A DNA stretch of 64,000 bases from Buttiauxella sp. B2 (GTDB lineage Bacteria > Pseudomonadota > Gammaproteobacteria > Enterobacterales > Enterobacteriaceae). The number at the start of each line of letters is the position of its first letter. The first letter of the stretch is position 1. Below, one piece after another: positions 16,849 through 27,573 of the stretch. Location: the NCBI RefSeq assembly GCF_006376615.1, contig NZ_VEXQ01000007.1, positions 124,001 through 188,000 on the forward strand, read 5' to 3'. Position numbers and translations under genes: made by a program. Under the pieces are notes generated by a model, which worked only from the letters and a program-made list of their open reading frames with translations, was not told where the DNA came from and searched no databases.

Positions 16849-19035
16849 ATGGCTGATTATGTCGATAAAGACGTGATTAATGCCCTCATTGCAGGTCATT
16901 TTTCGGATCCTTTTTCCGTACTAGGAATGCACCAAACTCAATTTGGGTTGGAAGTCCGCGCCCTCTTGCCCGACGCCAGCGAGGTGTGGGTAACAGACTC
17001 TAAAACCGGACGTAAGGTCGGCAAGCTGGAGTGCCTGGACTCACGCGGTTTTTTCTGCGGAATTTTGCCCCGCCGAAAGAACGTATTTCGCTATCAGCTT
17101 GCCGTTATCTGGCAGGGGCAACAGTACCTGATCGATGATCCCTATCGTTTTGGCCACCTGATAAAAGAGATGGATACCTGGTTGTTATCTGAAGGTACCC
17201 ACCTGCGTCCTTATGAAACGATGGGGGCACATGCGGAGACAATCGATGGTGTGGCCGGAGTCCGGTTCTCCGTCTGGGCACCCAATGCTCAACGCGTTTC
17301 TGTGGTCGGCGAATTCAACTTTTGGGATGGCCGCCGCCATCCTATGCGCTTGCGCAAAGAGTGTGGCATCTGGGAATTGTTTATTCCTGCCGTGAAATTC
17401 GGTCAGCTGTATAAATACGAGATAATTGACGCAAACGGTAATTTGCGGCTCAAAGCCGACCCGTACGCTTTTGAAGCGCAACTGCGCCCGCAAACAGCTT
17501 CGCTAATCTGTGGATTACCAGAAAAAGTAGTGCAAACCGAGGAGCGCATAAAAGCGAACCAGTTCGATGCACCGATTTCCATCTATGAAGTGCACCTTGG
17601 TTCGTGGCGTCGTCATGCCGACGACCACTCCTGGCTTAGCTACCGCGAACTGGCGGATCAGTTGGTTCAATATGCTAAATGGATGGGCTTTACCCACCTC
17701 GAACTGATGCCGATTAATGAACACCCGTTTGATGGCAGCTGGGGTTACCAGCCGACAGGACTGTACGCTCCGACTCGCCGTTTTGGCACGCGCGATGACT
17801 TCCGCTATTTTGTCGACGCCGCTCATCAGGCTGGTCTGAACGTCATCCTGGATTGGGTGCCGGGACACTTCCCGGCAGACGACTTTGCACTTGCAGAGTT
17901 TGACGGCACCCAACTCTACGAGCACAGCGACCCTCGCGAAGGCTACCACCAGGACTGGAATACGCTGATTTACAACTATGGACGCCGCGAAGTCGGGAAC
18001 TTTCTGATGGGCAACGCCCTGTACTGGGTTGAACGTTTTGGCATTGATGCACTGCGCGTGGATGCTGTGGCATCGATGATCTATCGCGATTACAGCCGCA
18101 AAGAAGGTGAGTGGATCCCTAATGAGTTTGGTGGGAGGGAAAATCTCGAATCCATTGAATTCTTACGTAATACCAACCGTATTCTCGGCGAACAAGTTCC
18201 GGGCGCGATAAGCATGGCAGAGGAGTCTACAGACTTTGCCGGGGTGACGCGGCCACCTTCAATGGGGGGGCTGGGTTTCTGGTACAAGTGGAACCTGGGT
18301 TGGATGCACGACACGTTGAACTACATGAAGCTGGATCCGATTTATCGCAAATATCATCACGATATGATGACTTTCGGCATGCTTTACAACCACACCGAAA
18401 ACTTTGTCTTGCCACTGTCGCATGACGAAGTTGTACATGGCAAAAAGTCGATTCTCGATCGTATGCCGGGAGATGCATGGCAGAAGTTTGCCAATCTGCG
18501 CGCCTATTACGCCTGGATGTGGGCATTCCCCGGTAAGAAATTGCTGTTTATGGGTAACGAGTTTGCTCAGGGTCGGGAATGGAATCACGAGACCAGCCTC
18601 GACTGGCATTTACTGGAAGGAGATGACAACTGGCACCACGGCGTACAGCGATTAGTTCGTGACCTTAACCATATCTACCGTCAATACAAAGCGCTGCATG
18701 AGCTTGACTTCGATTCTTACGGTTTCGAATGGTTAGTTGTCGATGACAACGAGTGTTCGGTGCTGGTTTTTGTGCGTCGCGACAAAGATGGCAACGAAAT
18801 TATCGTCGCGAGCAATTTTACCTCAGTGCCGCGTCATGGATACCGCTTCGGTGTTAATCAACCGGGCTATTGGCGTGAAATCCTCAATACCGACTCCAGG
18901 TATTACCACGGTAGCAATACCGGTAATGGTGGAGCGGTACACAGTGATGAGATTGCCAGCCACGGTCGCCAGCACTCACTGAGTCTCACACTTCCACCGC
19001 TGGCGACTATCTGGCTGATTCGGGAGAAGGCGTGA
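16849..19035 (+). CDS. glgB: 1,4-alpha-glucan branching enzyme GlgB
   Basis: A 728-residue enzyme that makes alpha-1,6 branches in glycogen. It has the N-terminal glucan-binding/CBM48 domains (to about 220), a GH13 barrel and a C-terminal beta domain. The three catalytic acids are present in [11 protein letters not shown] (Asp), MAEEST (Glu) and LSHDEVVHG (Asp). Near-full-length agreement with E. coli GlgB. I prefer the ATG at 16849 ([16 protein letters not shown]), because the ATG at 16840 abuts its only nearby AGG. The TGA stop lies 56 bp before glgC. In E. coli glgX would occupy that junction. Confidence 0.96.
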   Translation: MADYVDKDVINALIAGHFSDPFSVLGMHQTQFGLEVRALLPDASEVWVTDSKTGRKVGKLECLDSRGFFCGILPRRKNVFRYQLAVIWQGQQYLIDDPYRFGHLIKEMDTWLLSEGTHLRPYETMGAHAETIDGVAGVRFSVWAPNAQRVSVVGEFNFWDGRRHPMRLRKECGIWELFIPAVKFGQLYKYEIIDANGNLRLKADPYAFEAQLRPQTASLICGLPEKVVQTEERIKANQFDAPISIYEVHLGSWRRHADDHSWLSYRELADQLVQYAKWMGFTHLELMPINEHPFDGSWGYQPTGLYAPTRRFGTRDDFRYFVDAAHQAGLNVILDWVPGHFPADDFALAEFDGTQLYEHSDPREGYHQDWNTLIYNYGRREVGNFLMGNALYWVERFGIDALRVDAVASMIYRDYSRKEGEWIPNEFGGRENLESIEFLRNTNRILGEQVPGAISMAEESTDFAGVTRPPSMGGLGFWYKWNLGWMHDTLNYMKLDPIYRKYHHDMMTFGMLYNHTENFVLPLSHDEVVHGKKSILDRMPGDAWQKFANLRAYYAWMWAFPGKKLLFMGNEFAQGREWNHETSLDWHLLEGDDNWHHGVQRLVRDLNHIYRQYKALHELDFDSYGFEWLVVDDNECSVLVFVRRDKDGNEIIVASNFTSVPRHGYRFGVNQPGYWREILNTDSRYYHGSNTGNGGAVHSDEIASHGRQHSLSLTLPPLATIWLIREKA

Positions 19036-19091
19036 CGGGGGTTTGCACACAGACTGCGTGTGTTTCAGATCTGATAAAAAAGGAGCCAATA

Positions 19092-20372
19092 ATGAGTTTA
19101 AATAATAACGATCGCATGATGTTGGCACGCCAGTTGCCATTGAAGTCAGTTGCCTTGATCCTGGCCGGTGGTCGTGGCACCCGCCTGAAAGATTTAACTA
19201 ATAAGCGTGCAAAACCTGCGGTGCACTTTGGCGGCAAGTTCCGAATTATTGATTTTGCATTATCCAACTGCATTAACTCAGGAATTCGACAAATTGGCGT
19301 GCTTACGCAATATCAGTCTCATTCTCTGGTGCAGCATATTCAGCGCGGTTGGTCGTTCCTTAATAGAGAGATGAACGAGTTCGTCGACCTGCTACCTGCC
19401 CAGCAAAGAATGCGGGGAGAAAACTGGTATCGAGGTACGGCAGATGCCGTGACTCAGAACCTGGACATCATCCGTCGCTACAACGCGGAATATATAGTGA
19501 TCCTCGCAGGCGACCATATTTACAAACAGGACTACTCGCGGATGCTTCTCGACCACGTCGAGAAAGGTGCTCGCTGTACTGTTGCTTGTATACCAGTGCC
19601 AATTGAAGAGGCGAGCGCGTTTGGTGTTATGGCGGTTGACGAAAACGACAAAATCATCGAATTCGTCGAAAAACCAGCAAAACCTCCATCCATGCCAAAC
19701 GATACAACCAAATCTCTGGCCAGTATGGGGATCTATATTTTTGACGCCGATTACCTCTACGAGCTACTCGAAGAAGACGACAAAGATGACTCTTCAAGTC
19801 ATGACTTCGGTAAAAATATCATTCCGAAAATTACCCAGGCTGGCATGGCTTATGCGCATCCGTTCCCACTGTCCTGCGTGCAGTCTGATCAGCAAGCTGA
19901 GTCATACTGGCGTGATGTCGGTACGCTGGAAGCTTACTGGAAAGCCAACCTCGATTTGGTAGCGACGACGCCTGAGCTGAACATATATGACCATAACTGG
20001 CCTATTCGGACATATGTGGAACCGTTGCCGCCAGCAAAATTTGTGCAGGATCTATCAGGCAAACACGGAATGACGCGCAATTCACTGGTTTCTGGCGGAT
20101 GTATTATCTCAGGCTCGGTGGTGGAGCAGTCGGTGTTATTCCCACGTGTCCGGGTGAATTCATTCAGCAACATTGATTCGACGGTATTATTGCCTGATGT
20201 GACCGTTGGAAGCTCTTGTCGTTTGCGTCGCTGCATCATTGATCGTGGCTGTGTCATTCCTGACGGCATGGTGATTGGTGAAAACGCGCAAGAAGATGCA
20301 CGTCGCTTCTATCGGTCAGAGGAAGGGATTGTGTTAGTGACACCTGAAATGCTGCGTAACTTGCCAGGTTAA
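19092..20372 (+). CDS. glgC: Glucose-1-phosphate adenylyltransferase GlgC (ADP-glucose pyrophosphorylase)
   Basis: A 426-residue enzyme making ADP-glucose, the glucosyl donor for glycogen synthase. The N-terminal nucleotidyltransferase fold has [19 protein letters not shown] (with the activator-site Lys), [12 protein letters not shown] with the catalytic Asp, and IIEFVEKPA with the substrate Lys. The left-handed beta-helix C-terminus follows. An open frame reaches back to 19032, but [15 protein letters not shown] at 19092, seven bases after AAGGAG, aligns with the known start. The tail ends NLPG, lacking the short basic tail of the E. coli protein. Catalytic residues are all kept even though its usual partner glgA is gone. 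Confidence 0.96.
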   Translation: MSLNNNDRMMLARQLPLKSVALILAGGRGTRLKDLTNKRAKPAVHFGGKFRIIDFALSNCINSGIRQIGVLTQYQSHSLVQHIQRGWSFLNREMNEFVDLLPAQQRMRGENWYRGTADAVTQNLDIIRRYNAEYIVILAGDHIYKQDYSRMLLDHVEKGARCTVACIPVPIEEASAFGVMAVDENDKIIEFVEKPAKPPSMPNDTTKSLASMGIYIFDADYLYELLEEDDKDDSSSHDFGKNIIPKITQAGMAYAHPFPLSCVQSDQQAESYWRDVGTLEAYWKANLDLVATTPELNIYDHNWPIRTYVEPLPPAKFVQDLSGKHGMTRNSLVSGGCIISGSVVEQSVLFPRVRVNSFSNIDSTVLLPDVTVGSSCRLRRCIIDRGCVIPDGMVIGENAQEDARRFYRSEEGIVLVTPEMLRNLPG

Positions 20373-20438
20373 GCAGTAAAAGGATTGGCCCACGCGTGGT
20401 ACGTGCCACGCGTTGCCACTTTATCGTTCGGTGCTTGA

Positions 20439-20495
20439 ACCTTAACCGCAGTTGCAGCGCAATCTTATCGTGACCTTTATCAACGCTTGATTTAA
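20439..20495 (+). pseudogene. glgA: 3' remnant of glgA (glycogen synthase)
   Basis: Between glgC and glgP, where glgA lies in E. coli, one frame after a TGA at 20436-20438 reads [18 protein letters not shown] and stops at 20493-20495. E. coli GlgA ends SWQVAAKSYRELYYRLK, so this is the last 17 or so codons of glgA and the rest (about 460 codons) has been lost. Immediately upstream, ACGCGTGG and CCACGCGT form an 8-bp dyad around 20392-20413, which may be the deletion joint or a hairpin. The protein would be non-functional. Confidence 0.82.
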
Positions 20496-20514
20496 TTATC
20501 CAGGATTCATTGAT

Positions 20515-22962
20515 ATGAACGCACCCTTTCCCTATGCCTCACCGACGCTTAGCGTCGAGGCACTTAAACATTCTATTGCCTACAAGCTGATGTTTACGAT
20601 TGGTAAAGACCCGGCTATTGCCAACAAGCATGACTGGCTAAATGCCACGCTATTTGCCGTGCGCGATGGTCTCGTGGAACGTTGGCTGCGCTCTAATCGT
20701 GCTCAATTGTCGCAGGAAACCCGTCAGGTCTACTATCTGTCAATGGAGTTCCTGATTGGCCGAACCCTTTCCAATACACTGTTATCGTTAGGGGTTCATG
20801 ACGTGGTTAAAGACGCGCTGGACGCGATGGGGTTAGATCTCGAAGAACTGATCGATGAAGAAAACGATCCCGGTCTCGGCAACGGTGGTCTGGGGCGTCT
20901 GGCGGCTTGCTTCCTCGATTCGATGGCGACGTTAGGCTTGCCTGGGTGTGGATACGGTATCCGCTACGATTACGGTATGTTCCAGCAGAACATCGTTGAC
21001 GGTCAGCAGAAAGAGTCTCCAGATTACTGGCTGGAATACGGAAACCCATGGGAATTCAAGCGCCATAACACGCGCTACAAAGTACTCTTTGGCGGCCGTG
21101 TTCAGCAGGAAGGAGAAAAAACTCGCTGGGTTGAAACCGAAGAGATCCTGGCGGTGGCTTACGACCAGATTATCCCAGGGTATGAGTCTGATGTCGCCAA
21201 CACACTGCGTTTATGGAGCGCTCAGGCCAGTAACGAAATTAACCTCGGTAAGTTTAATCAGGGTGACTACTTCGCGGCGGTGGAAGATAAAAACCACTCG
21301 GAAAATGTATCGCGTGTACTTTACCCCGATGACTCGACCTATTCCGGGCGTGAATTACGTTTGCGTCAGGAGTATTTCCTGGTATCCGCAACGATACAGG
21401 ACATCCTGAACCGCCATTACCTGGTGTACAAAACTTACAATAACCTGGCGGACAAAATCTCCATTCACCTCAATGACACCCATCCCGTGCTATCGATTCC
21501 TGAACTCATGCGCTTGTTAATCGACGAGCACAAATTCAGTTGGGAAGATGCCTTTGAGGTTACCTGTCAGGTGTTCTCCTATACCAACCATACGTTGATG
21601 AGCGAGGCGCTGGAAACCTGGCCGGTCGACATGCTCGGAAAAATTCTGCCGCGCCATCTGCAAATCATCTTTGAGATTAACGATTACTTCCTGAAAACCC
21701 TTCAGGAGCAGTATCCGAACGATTCTGGTCTACTGAAGCGAGCGTCGATCATCGACGAGTCCAATGGTCGTTGTGTGCGCATGGCTTGGTTGGCCGTGGT
21801 GGTTTGCTATAAGGTCAATGGGGTTTCTAAGCTGCACTCCAATCTGATGGTGCAGTCGCTGTTTGCTGATTTTGCGAAGATATTCCCAACCCGTTTTTGT
21901 AATGTCACCAACGGCGTAACACCAAGGCGCTGGCTGGCGCTGGCGAATCCGCATTTATCCAACGTGCTGGATAAAAGCATTGGTCGCTGTTGGCGCACTG
22001 ACCTGAGCCAGTTGAGTGAGCTTAAGCAGTACTTTGATTTCCCGCGGATGAACCATGCTGTGCAGCAGGCAAAGTTTGAAAATAAAAAGCGTCTTGCAAA
22101 ATTCCTTGCCCTGCAACTGAACGTCATGGTGAATCCGAAAGCACTGTTTGATGTGCAGATTAAACGTATTCATGAGTACAAACGTCAGCTGATGAATGTG
22201 CTACACGTGATAACCCGCTACAACCGCATCAAAGCTGATCCTGATGCCGCTTGGGTGCCACGAGTGATTATCTTTGCCGGAAAGGCGGCTTCGGCCTATT
22301 ACATGGCAAAACACATTATCCGCCTGATAAACGACGTGGCTAAGGTCGTCAATAACGATCCGCAGATTGGGGATAAGCTGAAGGTCGTGTTTATCCCCAA
22401 CTACAGTGTCAGCCTGGCACAGTTGATTATTCCTGCGGCTGACCTGTCTGAGCAGATTTCACTGGCGGGCACGGAAGCATCCGGCACCAGTAACATGAAA
22501 TTTGCTCTCAATGGTGCATTAACCATTGGCACGCTGGACGGTGCCAACATTGAGATACGAGAGCATGTGGGGAAGGAAAATATCTTTATCTTTGGCAACA
22601 CGGCGAAAGAGGTAGAAGCACTGCGCAGGCAGGGTTACCAACCTCGCGAATATTATGAAAACGATGAAGAGCTGCATCAGGCCCTGACGCAAATTGGCAG
22701 TGGGGTGTTCAATCCGGAAGATCCGGGACGCTACCGTAACCTGGTGGATTCGCTGATTAATTTTGGCGACCACTATCAGGTGCTGGCGGATTATCGTAGC
22801 TATGTTGATTGCCAGGACAAGGTGGACGAACTGTTTGCTTGTCCGGAAGAGTGGACCGCGAAAACGATGCTCAACATTGCCAATATGGGCTATTTTTCCT
22901 CTGATAGAACTATCAAGGAGTACGTCGAGTCCATCTGGCATATTGATTCGGTGCGCTTGTAA
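20515..22962 (+). CDS. glgP: Glycogen/maltodextrin phosphorylase GlgP
   Basis: An 815-residue GT35 phosphorylase, the same length as E. coli GlgP, releasing glucose-1-phosphate from glucan ends. The pyridoxal-phosphate site [19 protein letters not shown] is intact, as are [17 protein letters not shown] near residue 120 and [11 protein letters not shown] near 550. It starts 19 bp after the glgA remnant stop with a modest CAGGA site. It appears functional and could act on imported or residual glucans. A hairpin directly follows the stop. Confidence 0.96.
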   Translation: MNAPFPYASPTLSVEALKHSIAYKLMFTIGKDPAIANKHDWLNATLFAVRDGLVERWLRSNRAQLSQETRQVYYLSMEFLIGRTLSNTLLSLGVHDVVKDALDAMGLDLEELIDEENDPGLGNGGLGRLAACFLDSMATLGLPGCGYGIRYDYGMFQQNIVDGQQKESPDYWLEYGNPWEFKRHNTRYKVLFGGRVQQEGEKTRWVETEEILAVAYDQIIPGYESDVANTLRLWSAQASNEINLGKFNQGDYFAAVEDKNHSENVSRVLYPDDSTYSGRELRLRQEYFLVSATIQDILNRHYLVYKTYNNLADKISIHLNDTHPVLSIPELMRLLIDEHKFSWEDAFEVTCQVFSYTNHTLMSEALETWPVDMLGKILPRHLQIIFEINDYFLKTLQEQYPNDSGLLKRASIIDESNGRCVRMAWLAVVVCYKVNGVSKLHSNLMVQSLFADFAKIFPTRFCNVTNGVTPRRWLALANPHLSNVLDKSIGRCWRTDLSQLSELKQYFDFPRMNHAVQQAKFENKKRLAKFLALQLNVMVNPKALFDVQIKRIHEYKRQLMNVLHVITRYNRIKADPDAAWVPRVIIFAGKAASAYYMAKHIIRLINDVAKVVNNDPQIGDKLKVVFIPNYSVSLAQLIIPAADLSEQISLAGTEASGTSNMKFALNGALTIGTLDGANIEIREHVGKENIFIFGNTAKEVEALRRQGYQPREYYENDEELHQALTQIGSGVFNPEDPGRYRNLVDSLINFGDHYQVLADYRSYVDCQDKVDELFACPEEWTAKTMLNIANMGYFSSDRTIKEYVESIWHIDSVRL

Positions 22963-22965
22963 ATG

Positions 22966-23002
22966 AAGAGACCCGGTAGTGCCTGCACTTGCCGGGTCTC
23001 TT
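22966..23002 (+). terminator. Hairpin terminator after glgP
   Basis: AAGAGACCCGG at 22966-22976 pairs perfectly with CCGGGTCTCTT at 22992-23002. The loop contains a further AGTGC/GCACT pair. It starts four bases after the glgP stop. The following T run is short, so termination may be partial. Confidence 0.7.
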
Positions 23003-23101
23003 AAGCCGCTAACGCTAATCCTGATTTTCAAGAATTTTTAGATGTCGCCCTGGATATATGAGATAAATGTTATCAAAGGATATGATTTTCAGGGCCGACT
23101 A

Positions 23102-23953
23102 ATGAAAAAAATGACCGTTAAAGCAATAGTTGAGTGGATTGAAGATAACGTCTCATCTGGCATCTCTATTGATGACATCGTAAAAGTTTCTGGATATTCA
23201 CGGCGATATATTGAGAAAATTTTCAAAGAACATGTTGGTATGCCTCTGGGCAAATATATACGGCATCGTAGATTATCAATGGCAGCCATTAGGTTAAGAC
23301 TGACATCACAATCTGCAACTGATATAGCACATCATTTAAATTTTGACTCCCAGCAGTCTTTTTCCAGAGAATTTAAAAAACTATTTAACCTTTCCCCTCG
23401 TGAATATAGAAAAAAAGAATGCTGGGATCTGGCAAACTTAAAGTCACCATTTAATTTCGAATCAACTTCTTTACCAGTAATAAATTTAGTGGAACTTCAG
23501 GAAATGGAGATTGTTGGCCATGAATTAAATTATAGCGAATCTATTATAGATAAACCTATAAACAGTAATCCACTCAGGATGGATGCTATAGTGACGAATT
23601 TAAACTATTACAAAGAGGATATTTATCTGTTATCGAGTTTTGAACCAACAGGAAAAGCAGGAAATAGTCTGAATATAATGACTTTCATTGGCATCAAGGC
23701 TCAGAAGAATAAAAAATACGGAACGGCGAAGAGTCAGCGTTTGGCTGCGGGTCTGTATGCAGGGTTTAATTTTCGGGGGCGGTGGGAGGATTACGAATCA
23801 CTATCAAGGCGAACTTATATGGAAACACTGTCAAAGTGTCACCTTAAAAGAAGAAAAGGAACTGATGTTGAACATTTCCGATTTGTAGCAGATATCTCCA
23901 CTGAAGAAGACTTCTTATTTGAATCTGAATATTACATCCCAGTTACGCATTAA
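23102..23953 (+). CDS. AraC-family regulator, Rob-like, paralogue of the one at 13449
   Basis: A 283-residue protein with AraC helix-turn-helix units at about 8-105 (VSGYSRRYIEKIFKEHVG and LNFDSQQSFSREFKKLF) and a C-terminal ligand-type domain ending ESEYYIPVTH. The closing FESEYYIPV is shared with the paralogue at 13449-14303. The frame opens at 23042, but MKKMTVKAIVEWIEDN at 23102, with CAGGG eight bases upstream, aligns with the paralogue and is preferred. The two paralogues flank the MFS and glg block. Target genes unknown. Confidence 0.83.
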   Translation: MKKMTVKAIVEWIEDNVSSGISIDDIVKVSGYSRRYIEKIFKEHVGMPLGKYIRHRRLSMAAIRLRLTSQSATDIAHHLNFDSQQSFSREFKKLFNLSPREYRKKECWDLANLKSPFNFESTSLPVINLVELQEMEIVGHELNYSESIIDKPINSNPLRMDAIVTNLNYYKEDIYLLSSFEPTGKAGNSLNIMTFIGIKAQKNKKYGTAKSQRLAAGLYAGFNFRGRWEDYESLSRRTYMETLSKCHLKRRKGTDVEHFRFVADISTEEDFLFESEYYIPVTH

Positions 23954-24081
23954 ATTTCATTGTGCACAAATAGATGTTGAGGGGTCAGAATTATTAACTG
24001 GTGGTGTTTTTGTGCATTCATTGCAGAAGTTGATTTACAAAACCGTTCACTCATCATCCTGGCTACACCGAATGCCATGCG

Positions 24082-24244
24082 GCAAAGCAAAAGTTCAGAA
24101 TCACCAACTTGAAAAACCACCATCAGGCTCTCATCAATAGCGGCTCCATGACTTTCTGGCTCGATGAATTAGCCATTCAGGGATGGTATGAGGAAGTCAC
24201 TGAGAGAGGGGTTTTTATCTAAATCTGATTTATTCAACACAGCC
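24082..24244 (+). mobile_element. IS903-type (IS5 family) remnant with right terminal repeat
   Basis: The frame 24082-24222 gives AKQKFRITNL, then INSGSMTFWLDELAIQGWYE, which matches the N-terminus of IS903-group transposases (AKQKFKITNW, then INRGSLTFWLDD-AIQAWYES). It stops after about 46 codons. At 24221-24244 follows AAATCTGATTTATTC then AACACAGCC, the complement of an IS903-like terminal repeat (GGCTTTGTTGAATAAATC with one change). So the body of the element has been deleted, leaving the 5' end joined to one terminus. The left terminus is not resolved; similarity may extend left to about 24020. Confidence 0.78.
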
Positions 24245-24406
24245 ACTCCACGGTTACTCTTATAGATAAAACAGGTGAGAATGAGAAAGTGTAAAATAAT
24301 AATTTACGCTTTAACAATTTTTGTTAAACATTCTTATTACAATTATATATACTTTAAGTACATTACTAAAACCAACAATATATTATTACACGTATCAGGG
24401 AATATA

Positions 24407-25912
24407 ATGCGTGAATCATTTATCGCCTCAATCTGTGGCCTGCTGTTTTTTATTACTGGTGTGTTGGCATTGAATTGGCAACTCTGGCATTCAGAGATTG
24501 CTGTGAGAAAACAGGAAGCACAGTTATCAGCCTCACTGGTTGATGACATGATTGATGAGGCTAGAAAAGCAACTGATGCCGTTCGCACAATAACAACAGG
24601 TCTTTGTACACCTGATGCCCAGAGGTTATTAAATCGTGAAGCTGCGATGGGTCCACATCTGCGCTATGTGGTTTTGATCAGAAATAGCGAGGTATGGTGC
24701 TCATCGTTACTCGGGAATAAAAGTCTGAGAATACAGGGAAGTACTTCCGCCACCACAAATCTTACGCTTTACCCAGGTGATGAGATTTCTGGGGGGAGTC
24801 CAGTACTGTTTTATCAAACTCCGGGGTATTCTGGTTATATTGGTGCAAGTATTGGTTTTTCCCACATAAATATTGCCCTCAAGACAGCATCAGATAAAAT
24901 ATTATTTACGCTTGTCGTGGGTAAAAATATGTTACCTTATAATAGCGTGGTCAAACCTCTTGCCCATGGAAAACTCTCTTTACATTCAATTCATTATCCA
25001 TTCAGTATAGATTACGAACCACCGCCTTTTTTTAATTGGGAACGGTTAATCACTCAGGGGAATTTCCTGATGATGATTCTCGCAATTATGTCATCTATTA
25101 TAGCCTGGTTCATTCTTCGTTATCTGAATCAATATATTACACCGGAAGAAAATTTACGTAGAGCAATAGCCCGTGGTGAGATAGTTCCGTTCTATCAACC
25201 TATCGTAAATAGCGCTAGTGGTAAAATTAGTGGTTTCGAAATTCTTGCAAGATGGAAGCAACCGGACTCTGGTTTTATTTCACCTGATATTTTTATCCCA
25301 GTGGCAGAAAAATCGGGTCAGATTATTGAGTTGACGCATGTGCTAATGATGCGTGTGATTGAAGATTTGCGTACTGTAGCGCTATATATGCCAGAGGGGT
25401 TGCATATTGGTATTAACATCAGCGCCGCCCATGAGCACAGTGAGGAATTTGAGTATGATTGTCTGCAATTGCTGGAAATCTTTGCTGACAAAAAGATAAC
25501 GTTGGTATTGGAAATCACAGAACGGGAACCGCTAGCGTTGACTCCAAAAGGTAAGGCTATGTTCGCCCGGCTGCGTAGTCACGGTGTGCTGCTGGCGCTG
25601 GATGATTTTGGTACTGGTTATTCAGGTATTTCTTATCTCAATGATTTTTGTATTGATTATTTAAAAATTGATAAAAGTTTCGTCAGAAGAATCAGCCCTT
25701 CTCCTGATTCTACTCTGTTAGTAGACTGCGTCATCGACATGGCGAAAAACCTGTCATTAAGCCTGATCGCCGAAGGCGTCGAGACACAGTATCAAGCTGA
25801 CTATCTGAATACGAAGGGTATTCAATTTCTGCAAGGATATTACTTCTGGCGCCCAGTGCCGTTTACCAGACTAGCCCCTGCGTTATTATTGAGTAGCCGC
25901 AGGGTGACATGA
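24407..25912 (+). CDS. CSS-motif EAL-domain c-di-GMP phosphodiesterase
   Basis: A 501-residue inner-membrane enzyme degrading cyclic di-GMP. Helix 1 spans 7-23. The periplasmic CSS sensor domain has the CSS motif at residues 98-100, and helix 2 spans about 220-240. The EAL domain fills the rest. Active-site elements: FEILARW (EIL variant of EAL), NISA, LEITERE, ALDDFGTGYS, YLKIDKSFV, LIAEGVETQ. All metal and catalytic positions look intact, so it should be active. The architecture is that of the PdeC/YjcC group, regulated by DsbA-dependent disulfides. The frame opens at 24275, but the ATG at 24407 has AGGG upstream and begins the transmembrane anchor. Confidence 0.9.
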   Translation: MRESFIASICGLLFFITGVLALNWQLWHSEIAVRKQEAQLSASLVDDMIDEARKATDAVRTITTGLCTPDAQRLLNREAAMGPHLRYVVLIRNSEVWCSSLLGNKSLRIQGSTSATTNLTLYPGDEISGGSPVLFYQTPGYSGYIGASIGFSHINIALKTASDKILFTLVVGKNMLPYNSVVKPLAHGKLSLHSIHYPFSIDYEPPPFFNWERLITQGNFLMMILAIMSSIIAWFILRYLNQYITPEENLRRAIARGEIVPFYQPIVNSASGKISGFEILARWKQPDSGFISPDIFIPVAEKSGQIIELTHVLMMRVIEDLRTVALYMPEGLHIGINISAAHEHSEEFEYDCLQLLEIFADKKITLVLEITEREPLALTPKGKAMFARLRSHGVLLALDDFGTGYSGISYLNDFCIDYLKIDKSFVRRISPSPDSTLLVDCVIDMAKNLSLSLIAEGVETQYQADYLNTKGIQFLQGYYFWRPVPFTRLAPALLLSSRRVT

Positions 25913-26287
25913 TAGCGCGCTATGCACTATTGGAAATTGGGCACTTGCGCGCGACCAAACCTTTGCTGTTTTCCTGAAAGTACCTGGTGTCATCGCAAAT
26001 TCACGCTTGAATGCCCTGGTAAATGACTGCTGGCAATCGAAATGGTATTTTAGTGCTATATCTAATATTGAGTGATCGCCAGACTGTAATTCACGCGCGG
26101 CTTCAGTCAAACGTCGTGTGCGAACATAACTACCTAGCGACACCCCTTGTACTTGTTTAAAAACCAATTGTAGATACCATTTAGAATAACCTGATTTAAT
26201 GGTAATGGTATCTAATGTTAATCTTTCATCCAGATTCTCATCAATCCAGGAAATTAAATCCTTCACATAGGATATTTTTTCCATCAT
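25886..26287 (-). CDS. MarA/RamA-like AraC-family regulator
   Basis: A 133-residue protein that is essentially a double helix-turn-helix: SGYSKWYLQLVFKQVQGVSLG (two helices around residue 33) and YHFDCQQSFTRAFKREFAMTP near residue 82. It resembles MarA, SoxS and RamA in size and layout, with an extra 20-residue tail. Such proteins are usually regulated by abundance rather than ligand. Its 3' end overlaps the convergent EAL gene by 27 bp, which could allow antisense interference. It lies just upstream of the AAGGAG-less yibIH unit's end, on the same strand. Confidence 0.83.
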   Translation of the reverse strand: MMEKISYVKDLISWIDENLDERLTLDTITIKSGYSKWYLQLVFKQVQGVSLGSYVRTRRLTEAARELQSGDHSILDIALKYHFDCQQSFTRAFKREFAMTPGTFRKTAKVWSRASAQFPIVHSALSCHPAATQ

Positions 26288-26312
26288 ACACCCTTATATA
26301 AACAGAAATTAT

Positions 26313-27449
26313 TTAATGATCTAAATAGAGATAGTGCATCCAACTGGTCATTCGCAGCAAAACCTTTCTCATTATTGAAACATGAGAAAAATGATCAGAG
26401 TAAATTGCTACCTGAGCATAAATACCATCGGGTAATGATTCGATATCAGCATTAGGTTCAAGTTCAACCATCGCCATTACTCCATCACCATTAGGTTGAA
26501 TATTTAATGTTTGCAGTGTTCCTGATGCCTGATAAGCACCTGTAGGTACTACGGGGATCACTGACTTTAACTTTGCAGCGTAGACTTTCCCTGGCAGGGC
26601 ATTAAATACGACTTCCGCTTCATCGCCAGGTTTAAGACGCAATAAAGCATTTTGACGGAACGTTGCAATAATTTGACGTGTTTGCTCCGGAATAAATACC
26701 ATTACGGGGCGCAAAGGTAGTGCCGCAGCGAAAGTACCCGGACGAATGAGGACCTGCGTGACATAGCCGTTGCTGGGAGCCCGAACAATAGTTTGCTCAA
26801 GGTCATATTGCGCTTCTTTAATTTGCGAATTCAGGCTGACTACCTGCGAATTTTCGCCATGTATTTGGCTATCCAGTTGTGCCTGAATCTGCGCTTCCCC
26901 TGCCTGAGATGCCTTATAATTTGCTTCTTGCGCCAGGTATGCCTGCCGCGATGTATCAATATCCCTCTCCGAGAATGGATTTACTTTTGCCTGGCTACCT
27001 TGAAGATAACGCTGATAATTTTTATAACTATTATCTCGTTCCGCACGGGCTTGGTCTGCTAGCGCGTGTGCTTGTTGCAGGCTTGCTTTTAAACTATCAA
27101 CAGCATGTTCCGTCGTTGTTTTGTCAGCCAGCAGTTTGTCCAGCCGTGCCTGAAAACGTGTAGGATCAAGCTTAAAAAGGACTTCGCCTTTCGTAACCCT
27201 TTGATTCGTTCTATCAGTCACTTCTGTCACAATACCTGTGACCTGAGGAACGATCGGTATGGATACCACTGCTTTCTGTGCGGTAAAAGTATATGGATGA
27301 TTATAATTCATCACCAAAACTAGTCCGCTGACTAATATTATTCCACCAAGTGCGGCGGTTGGTACGCTCCATTTATTAACAGGTATTTTAAAAATCTTGA
27401 ATATTAACCAAGACAGTGCAATGTAAGTTAAAATAATCAATAAATCCAT
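26313..27449 (-). CDS. yibH: HlyD-family membrane fusion protein YibH
   Basis: A 378-residue periplasmic adaptor with an N-terminal membrane segment, lipoyl halves and an alpha-helical hairpin (about 110-200), the same length as E. coli YibH. Shared stretches include [34 protein letters not shown] and the C-terminus [18 protein letters not shown]. It presumably forms a tripartite export pathway with an unidentified pump. It follows yibI, as in E. coli, although there the pair lies elsewhere on the chromosome. Confidence 0.92.
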   Translation of the reverse strand: MDLLIILTYIALSWLIFKIFKIPVNKWSVPTAALGGIILVSGLVLVMNYNHPYTFTAQKAVVSIPIVPQVTGIVTEVTDRTNQRVTKGEVLFKLDPTRFQARLDKLLADKTTTEHAVDSLKASLQQAHALADQARAERDNSYKNYQRYLQGSQAKVNPFSERDIDTSRQAYLAQEANYKASQAGEAQIQAQLDSQIHGENSQVVSLNSQIKEAQYDLEQTIVRAPSNGYVTQVLIRPGTFAAALPLRPVMVFIPEQTRQIIATFRQNALLRLKPGDEAEVVFNALPGKVYAAKLKSVIPVVPTGAYQASGTLQTLNIQPNGDGVMAMVELEPNADIESLPDGIYAQVAIYSDHFSHVSIMRKVLLRMTSWMHYLYLDH

Positions 27450-27573
27450 GTGGACACACCTTTACTTCATGATACCAATAACATTAAAATACTAAGCGAT
27501 GCCTTAAAACTTAAAATCAATAAAGCACAATACAAAATAATAAACACCAATGTAATATTTATAAGGTGCATTT

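Noticed and set aside
18264-18270. A seven-G run in glgB as a phase-variation tract
   Set aside because: It encodes a conserved Met-Gly-Gly of a housekeeping enzyme and is short; no reason to expect selected slippage.
19032-19091. Upstream extension of glgC overlapping the glgB stop
   Set aside because: The downstream ATG has a strong AAGGAG site and aligns with the known GlgC start. I looked here for a glgX remnant and could not recognise one.
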